Of a stretch of DNA of 64,000 nucleotides, positions 45,515-57,366 are shown one piece after another (within the stretch, counting starts at the first letter, position 1; each line of letters begins with the position of its first letter). The position numbers and the translations under genes are program-made. Source of the DNA: Erythrobacter sp. (GTDB lineage: Bacteria > Pseudomonadota > Alphaproteobacteria > Sphingomonadales > Sphingomonadaceae); the NCBI GenBank assembly GCA_027311945.1, contig DAICXZ010000022.1, forward strand, positions 62,001 through 126,000, given 5' to 3'. Under the pieces are notes generated by a model, which saw only the letters and a program-made list of their open reading frames with translations, did not search any database and was not told where the DNA came from.

Positions 45515-47092
45515 ATGGCGGAAGTGTCGATCAAATCGCGCAAGGACTTAAGAAGCTGGCTTGATGACAAGCCCGCGGAATGGGCGCATGTGCTGGCTGT
45601 ACGCACGGCCTTACGGCTATTGCCTTTAGTAAGCGATCCAGAGCTGTTCTATGATGAGCAACCGAATGCCGATTTGACGTTGCAGGCGTTTCGGGCAATG
45701 GTCGTATCATCGGGCGCGGCCAAGATTCCGCCTGATGTTACGGTAACCCTTGCTGCCCGCGCAGCCGCCCGCGCCGCTCCCGCCACCCAAGCCGCGTCAG
45801 TTCCTTCCGCTGCTGCCCGCTCTGCCGCCCGGGCTGCCCACGCTGCCGCTGTCCCCGCCGCCGCCGCCGCCGCCGCAGAAGCAGCCATTGATGATGCTGC
45901 GGACGCAGCCGTCGGTTACGATTCCTGGCATAGCTTTTCGATCGATTGCGTTGCGTTGCAGGATGGAGTGCAACCGCAAAAACTGCTGGCAAGGCCGCTC
46001 TGGCTCGAGCAGCCCGACTGGTTCACCCAAAGCTGGCGACGCGCGGAAGAGTGGCTAGAATTGGACTACGCATTCTTCTGGCGTAATTGGTATCTTGCTC
46101 GCCTCAAGGGCTCGCGTCATGCGCTGCCTTGGTTCGATGCGGATACTGATCGCCGCTTCCACCAATTTCTGTTCGAGCAGGACGATGACTGGTGGAGACG
46201 CAACCCGGTTGAGGTCAATCGTCAAATCGCTGACTGGGTGAATACGGAGCCGCTCGGTGGTTCAGAGGAGCAAGAATATTACCCTGATGGTCAGCGCAAC
46301 GAGACAACACCGCGCGATATCCTCGAAAACACCGCCGACCCACAAGCCGTAGAAGAGGGTGGCAAGTTAGGGATCAAGCAGAACGCCGAATTTGGTGTCG
46401 CGATTACCCAAACCAAGGCGCAGATCGCGCAGCGACTGATCGATCTCGCATTCGCCCTTTCGTCGGGCTTGGAAGCAAATGCTCCGTCAGGTCTCCCGGC
46501 TGCACTTGCGCGTTACGCCACTGTGCTGGAGCGCAACATCGCGGAGCCGGCCACAGATACGCTCAATCCCCTTGCCGGCATCGTCAGGAATTTACGTCGG
46601 GAGGACGGCCATGAGGCATGGGCGCGAGGTCTGGCTGAAACCTTCGATCAATTCCTCACAGACCATAATAGACTGTTTGGGGAGGCCGAAAGCCAACAGG
46701 ACAAGGCGAGTGAGCGCGAAAAGCTGACCTTAGAGGAAAGTCTCAGGGATCAGTCGCTGGCGAACGATGTCGAGAAATTCACGGCTTTGGTGCGATCTCT
46801 GGCTGAGGCGGGGGTGACGAACGAAACCGCCCAAAAATATCTCGATATACTCGTCAAAATGGGGATGGAGATAGCCTATGGCGGGCCGCAGTACCTTGAT
46901 CGGGACCAAGAGATCGTTGGCGTTCCGAAGGGGTGGTCGATCACTGATTCCTATCGTGCAAACGTTGCCGGGCTTTCGATGCAGATTCAAAACGTGGCCT
47001 TTGCACTGAGTGTGACGGGACACCCACAATTCCAGAGTGTCATTCCGGTTGTCACGGACTTCGTCACGCACATGGCGAGGTATTGGCTCTGA
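45515..47092 (+). CDS. Modular protein: Ala-rich N-terminal domain plus uncharacterised C-terminal region
   Basis: DDKPAEWAHVLAVRTALRLLPLV ... ARAAARAAPATQAASVPSAAARSAARAAHAAAVPAAAAAAAEAA ... WHSFSIDCVALQDGV...PLWLEQPDWFTQSWRRAEEWL. Confidence 0.75.
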   Translation: MAEVSIKSRKDLRSWLDDKPAEWAHVLAVRTALRLLPLVSDPELFYDEQPNADLTLQAFRAMVVSSGAAKIPPDVTVTLAARAAARAAPATQAASVPSAAARSAARAAHAAAVPAAAAAAAEAAIDDAADAAVGYDSWHSFSIDCVALQDGVQPQKLLARPLWLEQPDWFTQSWRRAEEWLELDYAFFWRNWYLARLKGSRHALPWFDADTDRRFHQFLFEQDDDWWRRNPVEVNRQIADWVNTEPLGGSEEQEYYPDGQRNETTPRDILENTADPQAVEEGGKLGIKQNAEFGVAITQTKAQIAQRLIDLAFALSSGLEANAPSGLPAALARYATVLERNIAEPATDTLNPLAGIVRNLRREDGHEAWARGLAETFDQFLTDHNRLFGEAESQQDKASEREKLTLEESLRDQSLANDVEKFTALVRSLAEAGVTNETAQKYLDILVKMGMEIAYGGPQYLDRDQEIVGVPKGWSITDSYRANVAGLSMQIQNVAFALSVTGHPQFQSVIPVVTDFVTHMARYWL

Positions 47093-47211
47093 TCGCAGCG
47101 CCGCTCTGCTCCCCCTTGACCCGCGCGAACATTTGCGGAACATTGGCATTCCCTGCCACGCGCCCTCTGGGGCGCTGGACTCTGTGCCAACCAGTCCCCA
47201 AGTGAGCCCCC

Positions 47212-50109
<2,898 letters not shown>

Positions 50110-50141
50110 GCGACGTTGGCCATGACGATGACAGAGGCCTG

Positions 50142-50160
50142 CCCCGGGCTTGACCCGGGG
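50142..50160. repeat. Palindromic intergenic repeat unit
   Basis: CCCCGGG-cttga-CCCGGGG; recalled as a common alphaproteobacterial intergenic motif. Confidence 0.5.
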
Positions 50161-50162
50161 TG

Positions 50163-50333
50163 GTGGTGATCGAGCACAACCTCGATGTGATCAAAACGGC
50201 TGATTGGGTGCTCGATCTTGGGCCGGATGGCGGCGTGCGCGGGGGTGAGATCGTGGCTGAGGGCACGCCGGAGCAGGTGGCCGCTACGCCTGCGAGCTAT
50301 ACGGGGCAGTATTTGAAGCCGATGCTGGGGTAG
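50163..50333 (+). pseudogene. Remnant of a second, divergent uvrA 3' end
   Basis: Translates [56 protein letters not shown]; no upstream gene body. Confidence 0.9.
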
Positions 50334-50527
50334 GTCTACGCCGATCCTCCCCCACCGGGGGAGGGGGACCACCCGCAGGGTGGTGGAGGGGCTTGACGGT
50401 TATTCCGGGCGGGTGAGGCTGCGCTGGCTTTTGTGCTCACAGAGGACGCAGAGGGGTTGCGCTGCAAACGCGAGGCGTCGCGCGCATAACCGTCGCTTCG
50501 GACCCTCTTGACCCTTGCGCCAGTTCG

Positions 50528-52099
50528 TCACCCTGCACCTGGTACAGAGACTGGCTTGCGAGATGCGCTTGCGGAGGCAAATGCTTCTGCAATTTCCTTA
50601 ACCTGTGATTCAGCTAATTCAGAAAGCTGGTCCATTTCTGAATGAACGTAATAGGGAATAGAAGTCAAAAAAGTTGGGGAAGCTTCAAGTTTATTCCACT
50701 TCAACGCTGAACCATCACCATTTTTTCGTTTGGTTGACCGAGCAAAAGCCCGTTTAAAGCCCAGCGGGGTCACGCCTTTAAGGCTGCAAAAGTTGACACG
50801 ATGGTCGTGATCACTGCCTTCAAAAACAACTGAATCCTTGAAAAGCTCGCCAGAGAGACTCTTTACGTATGGTTGAACGTAAACCACCCGCTTTATTCCC
50901 GACGCGATGACAAGCTTTGTGCACATGTGACAAGGCATTGTTGTGCAGTATAGCGTTGTACCGCTAGTTGACCTGTTGAATCTCGCGGCATCAGTTATCG
51001 CGTTCATTTCAGCATGAACCATACGCCCAAATTCAATGATGTCTGTGAGCATAGACTTATTCCATGGGCCACGTGATTTGCCTTCTTTCCGATCTTCATC
51101 TTGAAGGGCAGCATCACATAGGTCCTGTAGGTCTTGGCCCGCTATTTCCTCATTTAACCAGCCGCTCTCCTTAAGCTGAGAAATAGCATCTCGAACCATG
51201 TCCTCTTTAACGCGGTGATTTGAATCATAACCTAAAACATAATCTCGCGCATCATTTTTATGGTGCTCCCAGTAAGTTCCTCCCATCGGAGATGGAACTT
51301 CATTACAGCCCATGGATACGACTTCCCCCTCGTCGGAAAATATAGCTGCTCCTACTTGTCGAGATAGGTCAAGCGAGCGGTATGCTGCTGCGTTTGCTAT
51401 GTAGGAGCAATACTCATCCTTGCTTGGTGACACGAACGGGTCGCCGAAGTATATACGAAAGAATCTATCGCATGAAGCTTCTAAGGTTTTCAATGAGGTA
51501 CAATCAAGTACAAAGTCAGATTTTGGATAGCAGTCTATAATTTTCTGACCGAAATCCTCTTCTGACTCGTCTTCATCTGTGGAGATGATATCTAGTGCTT
51601 TAGATTCCAGTTTAATTTGCGTTGATTTTCTATCGCTGACCCTCATCCTGTCGACTAGGTAATCAACTCGCGACTGTTTTGGGGCATAACATCCGAGAAA
51701 TATAATGTTCCGTCCGTAAATTCGGTCAAGAGTTCGATATTCTTCTAAGTGTTTTATTTGTCTAAAAATGGTCATTCTTGGCTGAAGAGCTTGCTTTTCA
51801 CGCTCTTCATGACTTTGTTGCAATAAGCGTGTAACTCCTAAGAGGGCGAGAATGTCGCCTCTTTTTGCATCAGCGCAGAGCTGATCTCCTGCTTTGATAT
51901 ATATACTATACCTGGAGACCTCGTCATTAAAATTTTTGGGTACACGTCCGAACGCCTTTAAAAAATCAGTCAGCTTAATGAGGTTTGGACTGTAGGCGAC
52001 TTGAGAGGCTTTTTCCGAAAGGACTCTTGTCACCTCGTCCATGTCTATGCCTATCGGCGCGATAAGGGCCGTAAACACTTCACGACGATTTGTAGACAT
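50528..52099 (-). CDS. Two-domain cytidylate deaminase, AvcD-like (anti-phage dCTP/dCMP deaminase family)
   Basis: N-terminal degenerate P-loop-like FTALIAPIGIDMDEVTRVL, NIIFLGCYAPKQSRVDYLVDRM; C-terminal zinc deaminase VHAEMNAI ... TLYCTTMPCHMCTKLVIASGIKRVVY; AT-rich relative to neighbours. Confidence 0.88.
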   Translation of the reverse strand: MSTNRREVFTALIAPIGIDMDEVTRVLSEKASQVAYSPNLIKLTDFLKAFGRVPKNFNDEVSRYSIYIKAGDQLCADAKRGDILALLGVTRLLQQSHEEREKQALQPRMTIFRQIKHLEEYRTLDRIYGRNIIFLGCYAPKQSRVDYLVDRMRVSDRKSTQIKLESKALDIISTDEDESEEDFGQKIIDCYPKSDFVLDCTSLKTLEASCDRFFRIYFGDPFVSPSKDEYCSYIANAAAYRSLDLSRQVGAAIFSDEGEVVSMGCNEVPSPMGGTYWEHHKNDARDYVLGYDSNHRVKEDMVRDAISQLKESGWLNEEIAGQDLQDLCDAALQDEDRKEGKSRGPWNKSMLTDIIEFGRMVHAEMNAITDAARFNRSTSGTTLYCTTMPCHMCTKLVIASGIKRVVYVQPYVKSLSGELFKDSVVFEGSDHDHRVNFCSLKGVTPLGFKRAFARSTKRKNGDGSALKWNKLEASPTFLTSIPYYVHSEMDQLSELAESQVKEIAEAFASASASRKPVSVPGAG

Positions 52100-52136
52100 T
52101 TGAACGGCCACTCCCGACATGCAATCTCTGGAAAAA

Positions 52137-52165
52137 ATCAAATCTAGGATTGAGTCACGAGTCAA
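52137..52165 (-). promoter_or_regulatory. Predicted promoter for the deaminase gene
   Basis: On minus strand: TTGACT - 17 nt - TTTGAT about 40 nt upstream of the preferred ATG. Confidence 0.45.
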
Positions 52166-52211
52166 GAGGGTTTAGTGACATGTCCCGGAGAGAACTCAGG
52201 AGTAATTTGTG

Positions 52212-52385
52212 ATGGACAACGACATTTCTCGTGAATGGCTCGTGGAAATTTTCATCACATATCAAGAAGCCATTGATCGACGTAAGCAATCTCAATCTCC
52301 TTTATGGTTAAGAGATGCGTTGGAGGATGATCGTAGAAACCGCGCTTCTGTGCGAGATTCTGCGGCGAGGTTGGATTCGCTTTGA
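52212..52385 (+). CDS. 57-aa hypothetical microprotein, divergent from the deaminase
   Basis: MDNDISREWLVEIFITYQEAIDRRKQSQSPLWLRDALEDDRRNRASVRDSAARLDSL; AGGAG at 52198-52202, 9 nt before ATG; below the track cutoff. Confidence 0.5.
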   Translation: MDNDISREWLVEIFITYQEAIDRRKQSQSPLWLRDALEDDRRNRASVRDSAARLDSL

Positions 52386-52566
52386 AATCACATTTTTAGT
52401 GTGACATGTTTCTGGTCGATTGAGTTTCACACTAGACGTTCCGAATGCACTTTATGGTTGGTGTAGGTGAGTCAATCCCCTTTCCTACACACCCCAAAAT
52501 ATGCCTCACTGCGCGCCCGCTTTGCCCAAGGCGGTCCACGAAACGCGCAGACCATGAGGCTCCCCC

Positions 52567-52761
52567 ATGCCAAAACCCCCCGACGTCCCCACCACCTATA
52601 AACTCCCGGTCCCCGCTCCCGGCGACCCCGCGCCGCTTGAGCACGCCCAACGCTGGCTCGCCCATGTCGAAGCGGGCCGCATCGGCAAGCCGCGTCCGGC
52701 AACGTCCAAGGCCACCAGTACAAGGTGCGCCTTCCCGTGGGACCGGGAGCGCGCCCGATGA
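52567..52761 (+). CDS. Small hypothetical protein (64 aa), ATGA overlap with next ORF
   Basis: MPKPPDVPTTYKLPVPAPGDPAPLEHAQRWLAHVEAGRIGKPRP; stop overlaps the 52758 ATG. Confidence 0.4.
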   Translation: MPKPPDVPTTYKLPVPAPGDPAPLEHAQRWLAHVEAGRIGKPRPATSKATSTRCAFPWDRERAR

Positions 52762-53771
52762 CCTCTATCGTTCAGCTCACCCCGCTCCAGCTCGCCCAGC
52801 TTGACCCCCACGTCTTCGCCGATCCCGACCACCCGAAAATCGCCCGCACCGCCAATGGCCAGCAGGTCGCGCTCACCCCCGCGCGGATGGCGGACTTTCT
52901 CGAAAGCCTGATGACCATGGGCAGCGTCGCCATCGCCTGCCAGCGCGCCGGGGTTGCGCGGCAGACCGCTTATCGCACCCGGCGCCGGTCTCCTGGGTTT
53001 GCCAGAGCGTGGGATGCGGCGCTGATCGCCGCGCGCACCGTCGCCGAGACCGAGCTGGCCGAGCGTGCCATCAACGGGGTGGAGGAGGCGGTGTTCTATC
53101 ACGGCGAGGAGGTCGCGCGGCGGCGGCGTTTCGACAGCCGCCTGCTGCTCGCGCACCTTGCCCGGCTCGACAAGGCGGCCGAGCGGCTCGACCTTGCCGC
53201 CACGCTCCCGCAGCTCGACGACCAGATCGCGGCGCTGCGCCTTGCGGGTGAGGGGGCGGAGGACGCGGTGCTTCCGGGCGCAGTTGCGGCGGAGGATTTG
53301 CGCCGGGTGCAGGACGAGCGCGAACTGGTGCGCGATCCGGCGGGCTATGCGGAGCGTGAGACTGCGCGGAATGCGGCGGAGAAAGAAAGGGCGATCCTTC
53401 GGAAGCGAAGCTGTGGCGAAGCCACACCGGCTCAGGATGAGCGGGGGGTGGGAAAAACTCCTCAGGACACTGTCACACCTGTCACACCTTGCCCGATCAC
53501 ACCGTGCGAGGACTGCGGCGGCTTCTGCCTCGATGCCGAGACCGAGCCGGGGGTCAGGCTGACGCAGGCGGACTGTCAGTGGCTGGGCAACCGACTTGAA
53601 CGGATGGAGGAGGCGCGGCCCGAGGGGGCGCTGCCGCCGTTCCGGCTATGCCCCGAGGGCGATCGCACCGGCGCGCTGGAGATGGCGCAGCTGCATGCGT
53701 TCGAGGCGGGGGTGCCGCGTTGGTGGGAACTGGTGCCCGAGGGGGCGGATGACGCGCTCGAAAGCGCCTAG
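52758..53771 (+). CDS. HTH-containing protein, phage terminase small-subunit-like N-terminal region
   Basis: RMADFLESLMTMGSVAIACQRAGVARQTAYRTRRRSPGFARAWDAALIAARTVAETELAERAINGVEEAVFYHGEEV. Confidence 0.6.
   Translation: MTSIVQLTPLQLAQLDPHVFADPDHPKIARTANGQQVALTPARMADFLESLMTMGSVAIACQRAGVARQTAYRTRRRSPGFARAWDAALIAARTVAETELAERAINGVEEAVFYHGEEVARRRRFDSRLLLAHLARLDKAAERLDLAATLPQLDDQIAALRLAGEGAEDAVLPGAVAAEDLRRVQDERELVRDPAGYAERETARNAAEKERAILRKRSCGEATPAQDERGVGKTPQDTVTPVTPCPITPCEDCGGFCLDAETEPGVRLTQADCQWLGNRLERMEEARPEGALPPFRLCPEGDRTGALEMAQLHAFEAGVPRWWELVPEGADDALESA
53391..53447. repeat. REP-like element lying inside the HTH ORF
   Basis: gcgatccttcggaagcgaagctgtggcgaagccacaccggctcaggatgagcgg; gctcaggatgagcgg matches gctcagcatgagcgg (rpsL REP) at 14 of 15 positions; internal TGTGGC-gaa-GCCACA. 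Confidence 0.6.
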
Positions 53772-54340
53772 CTGGAGAGCACTTCCAGCTCGACCGTGCC
53801 GTGGCCCTGCGCGACGAGGCCGATCTCCTCGGCGGCGGCGCGCGAGAGGTCGATCAGGCGGCCATGCGAGTAAGGCCCGCGGTCGTTGATGCGCACGATC
53901 ACGCTGCGGCCGGTGCGCGGGTAGGTAACGCGCACGCGGGTGCCGAAGGGCAGCGTCTTGTGCGCGGCGGTGAGCGCGGTCATGTCGAAGGCTTCGCCGC
54001 TGGCAGTCGGTCGGCCGTTGAAGCGGCGACCGTAGTAGGAGGCATTGCCGCTGCCAAGCGGGGTGGCCTCGGGCTCGGCGGGGACGGCAACGGGCGCATC
54101 CTGTTGGTCGAGCGGGGCGGCGGGGTCGGCGTATGGGGCGAGGGCCTCGACGAAGCGGGCTTCCTCGCTGGGGGTGAAGACGGGGTCAGTGGCGGCACGC
54201 GGGGCGACCAGCGCTGCCGTTTCGAGCTGGGTTTCGGCATGACCGGCACCGACCATGCCAAGCATTGCAGCAAGGCTTGTGGCGACACCGATGAGAGCCA
54301 GCGTCCGGCGCGATGTGCGCTTGGGATCTAGAGCGTTCAT
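53768..54340 (-). CDS. RlpA-like septal/rare lipoprotein A family protein
   Basis: GNASYYGRRFNGRPTASGEAFDMTALTAAHKTLPFGTRVRVTYPRTGRSVIVRINDRGPYSHGRLIDLSRAAAEEIGL. Confidence 0.9.
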   Translation of the reverse strand: MNALDPKRTSRRTLALIGVATSLAAMLGMVGAGHAETQLETAALVAPRAATDPVFTPSEEARFVEALAPYADPAAPLDQQDAPVAVPAEPEATPLGSGNASYYGRRFNGRPTASGEAFDMTALTAAHKTLPFGTRVRVTYPRTGRSVIVRINDRGPYSHGRLIDLSRAAAEEIGLVAQGHGTVELEVLSS

Positions 54341-54612
54341 GGGGGGCGCCTTTACGGGTGTATGGCGCGGGTGCCCACCCCGGGTTCCTCCGGTGGTCGC
54401 CCAAACCGGGCAGTTCGTCGCGGATTGAGGTGCAAATGCGGCGAAGCGAGCCGGTTTGGACAGGGATTTGCAGCGCGGGTGAGGCCGTTACCCGGTCAAT
54501 CGCCCGCAATTGGGGCTTACAAGCGATTCGCGGTTGGAAAAGCGATGAGGATCAATTGCTTGTCTCGAAATACGGGGCCAACACAGCCGTCGGCCCCGCA
54601 CGGCATCAGGAG

Positions 54613-55830
54613 TTAGCGATGGTCTCGCTGGGCCAGCAGACGCAGGCGCAGGGCGTTGAGCTTGATGAAGCCTGCGGCGTCCTTCTGGTCGTAGGCACCG
54701 GCATCGTCCTCGAAGGTGACATGGGCCTCCGAATAGAGCGAGTTCGCAGACTTGCGGCCCACCACCATGGCATTGCCCTTGTAGAGCTTCAGCCGCACGG
54801 TGCCGCTCACCTTCTGCTGGCTGAGGTCGATCGCCGCCTGCAGCATCTCGCGCTCGGGGCTGAACCAGAAGCCGTTGTAGATCAGCTCGGCATACTTGGG
54901 CATCAGCTCATCCTTCAGGTGAGCAGCGCCGCGGTCGAGCGTGATCTGCTCGATCCCGCGATGGGCGCGGGCGTAGATCTCGCCGCCGGGCGTCTCGTAC
55001 ATGCCGCGGCTCTTCATACCGACGAAGCGGTTTTCGACCAGATCGAGGCGGCCGATGCCGTGTTTGCGGCCAAGGTCGTTCAATGCCGCCAGCAGCGTAG
55101 CCGGGCTCATCGCCTCGCCGTTGAGAGCAACGCCGTCACCGTGCTCGAAGTCGATCGTGATGTATTCCGGCGTATCGGGCGCATTCTCGGGGTGGTCGGT
55201 CCGCGAGTAGACGTAGTCGGGCGTCTCTTCCCACGGGTCTTCCAGCACCTTGCCTTCCGACGAGGTGTGCAGGAGGTTCGCATCGGTCGAGAACGGGCTG
55301 TCGCCGCGCTTGTCTTTTGGAACAGCGATCTGGTGCGCCTCGGCCCAGGCGATGAGCGCGGTCCGGCTGGTGAGGTCCCACTCGCGCCAGGGGGCGATCA
55401 CCTTGATGTCCGGGTCAAGCGCATAGGCCGACAGCTCGAAGCGGACCTGATCGTTGCCCTTGCCGGTCGCGCCATGCGCCACGGCATCGGCGCCGGTGGC
55501 GTGGGCGATCTCGACCAGACGCTTCGAAATCAGCGGACGGGCGATCGAGGTGCCGAGCAGATAGTCACCCTCGTAGCGGGCGTTGGCGCGCATCATCGGG
55601 AACACGAAGTCGCGCACGAACTCTTCGCGCAGATCTTCGATGAAGATGTGCTTGTCGGGAATGCCCATCGCACGAGCCTTCTCGCGCGCCGGTTCGATCT
55701 CCTCACCTTGCCCAAGGTCGGCGGTGAAGGTGACGACCTCCAGACCGCGCTCCACCTCGAGCCACTTGGCGATCACCGAGGTATCGAGGCCGCCAGAATA
55801 GGCAAGGACAACGCGCTTGATCTCGGACAT
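54613..55830 (-). CDS. argG: Argininosuccinate synthase
   Basis: [44 protein letters not shown]. Confidence 0.97.
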   Translation of the reverse strand: MSEIKRVVLAYSGGLDTSVIAKWLEVERGLEVVTFTADLGQGEEIEPAREKARAMGIPDKHIFIEDLREEFVRDFVFPMMRANARYEGDYLLGTSIARPLISKRLVEIAHATGADAVAHGATGKGNDQVRFELSAYALDPDIKVIAPWREWDLTSRTALIAWAEAHQIAVPKDKRGDSPFSTDANLLHTSSEGKVLEDPWEETPDYVYSRTDHPENAPDTPEYITIDFEHGDGVALNGEAMSPATLLAALNDLGRKHGIGRLDLVENRFVGMKSRGMYETPGGEIYARAHRGIEQITLDRGAAHLKDELMPKYAELIYNGFWFSPEREMLQAAIDLSQQKVSGTVRLKLYKGNAMVVGRKSANSLYSEAHVTFEDDAGAYDQKDAAGFIKLNALRLRLLAQRDHR

Positions 55831-55893
55831 TATGGCACACTCCAAAGGCTGAATTTCGCGCGCGACTATCAGCAAGCGACAAGCGCCGCAATG

Positions 55894-57222
55894 TCAGGTG
55901 TGGCCGATAGTGCGCACAAGGCGCGGAAGCTGCCAGCCAAGCGCCACCGCGCGCAGCAGATAGCTGGCGCTGAACGCGATCCACAGGCCAAGCTGCCCCT
56001 CGCTCCGCAGTGCCAGATCGAGGGCGATGTAGGAAAGCGTTGCGAGCACGGCGGCATTGCGCAAGGCGCGGCCCTGCGTTGCACCGACGAACACGCCGTC
56101 GAGCATCCAGCTCGGCATCCCGATCAGCGGGATCAGCGCGGCGAAGGGGAGGAAGCGGCGGGCGGTCTCGCGCACTTGCGGCTCGGTGGTGAGGAAGTCG
56201 ATCACCGGGCCGCCCGCGAGCAGGAACAGCGCCGAGAGCAGCACGCCCGCCAGCAACGAGAACTCTCCCGCCAGCCGGATCGCGCGGGTGAAGTCCGTCC
56301 GCGAGCGCTTGCCCACCGCATTGCCCACCCGCGCCTCCGCGGTGAAGGCGAAGGCGTCGAGGACGAAGGCGGCGACGTTCACGAACTGCAACAGCACGTG
56401 GTTCGCCGCCAGGGCCGCCGCGCCGAGCCGCGCCCCGGCATTGGCGAACCAGACGAACAGCAGCAGCAGCGAGACCGTGCGGATCATGATATCGCGGTTG
56501 ACGGCGAAAAGCTGCTTCAGCCGGGCCGGGTCAAGCACCTGCGCGCGTGTGGCGCGGCGGACGAAGGCGACCACGCTGCCCGCGCCGTCGCGGCCGACCA
56601 GCGCAAGGCCTGTGATCAGCGCGACCAGCTCCGCCAGCGCCGTGCCAGCGCCAACACCGAAGGCGCCCCAGCCGAAGCCTACAACGAACCACAGGTCGAA
56701 GCCCGCATTGGCGGCGTTCATCACCAGTTGCAGCACCAGCGCATCACGCGTGCGGCCCAGCCCGAACAGCCAGCCGGTGATCGCATAGACCGTCAGCGCG
56801 GCGGGCGCGCCCATGAAGCGGCCGTGCATATAGGCGGCGGCCTCTGCGCTCACGCTGTCGCCGCCCGCCATCAGCGCGAGCGCGGCGCGGCCCAGCGGCA
56901 CTTGGAGCGCGAAGATGGCAAGGCCCAGCGCCAGCCCGATGGCGATCCCGCGCAGCAGCAGCGCCTCGACCTCGTGGCGTGCGCCCGTGCCCTGTGCCTG
57001 CGAGGTAAGGCCGGTAAGCCCCATGCGCAGGAAGCCGAAGCTCCAGAACACGAGGCCGATCAGTGTTGCCCCCAGCGCGACGCCCGCGAGCGCGGCGGCA
57101 TCGCCGCTGCGCCCGATCACGGCGGTGTCGACAATGCCCACGAGCGGGATCGACGCCTGACCGAGCATGATCGGCCAGGCCTGCGAGAAGATCGCGCGGC
57201 GGGTGAGGGGCAGGGCACTCAT
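55894..57222 (-). CDS. MATE family efflux transporter (DinF-like)
   Basis: MSALPLTRRAIFSQAWPIMLGQASIPLVGIVDTAVIGRSGDAAALAGVALGATLI. Confidence 0.93.
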   Translation of the reverse strand: MSALPLTRRAIFSQAWPIMLGQASIPLVGIVDTAVIGRSGDAAALAGVALGATLIGLVFWSFGFLRMGLTGLTSQAQGTGARHEVEALLLRGIAIGLALGLAIFALQVPLGRAALALMAGGDSVSAEAAAYMHGRFMGAPAALTVYAITGWLFGLGRTRDALVLQLVMNAANAGFDLWFVVGFGWGAFGVGAGTALAELVALITGLALVGRDGAGSVVAFVRRATRAQVLDPARLKQLFAVNRDIMIRTVSLLLLFVWFANAGARLGAAALAANHVLLQFVNVAAFVLDAFAFTAEARVGNAVGKRSRTDFTRAIRLAGEFSLLAGVLLSALFLLAGGPVIDFLTTEPQVRETARRFLPFAALIPLIGMPSWMLDGVFVGATQGRALRNAAVLATLSYIALDLALRSEGQLGLWIAFSASYLLRAVALGWQLPRLVRTIGHT

Positions 57223-57255
57223 TGTTCGGCGACTACCCATTGCCTCGGTGACTGT

Positions 57256-57352
57256 GAAGCTCCCCTCCCCTTGGGGAGGGGCTGGGGTGGGGGTTCGACG
57301 CCCGACAGGTCGCGAGCCCCCCTCCCAACCCTCCCCCGCGGGGGAGGGCTTT
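57256..57352. repeat. Palindromic intergenic repeat (ctccccttggggag / cctcccccgcgggggagg)
   Basis: Two GC-rich palindromes between convergent-free gene ends; similar palindrome (cctcccccaccgggggagg) at 50347-50366. Confidence 0.6.
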
Positions 57353-57366
57353 CAGGAAGTGAGCGC

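Noticed and set aside
45740-45900. Possible CRISPR or tandem DNA repeat in the GCC/GCT-rich stretch
   Set aside because: It is an Ala-codon low-complexity coding segment without regular repeat-spacer periodicity.
52099-52165. Track start of the deaminase at 52165 (MTRDSILDLIFSRDCMSGVAVQ...)
   Set aside because: The first 22 codons overlap the predicted -35/-10 elements; the ATG at 52099 is preferred.
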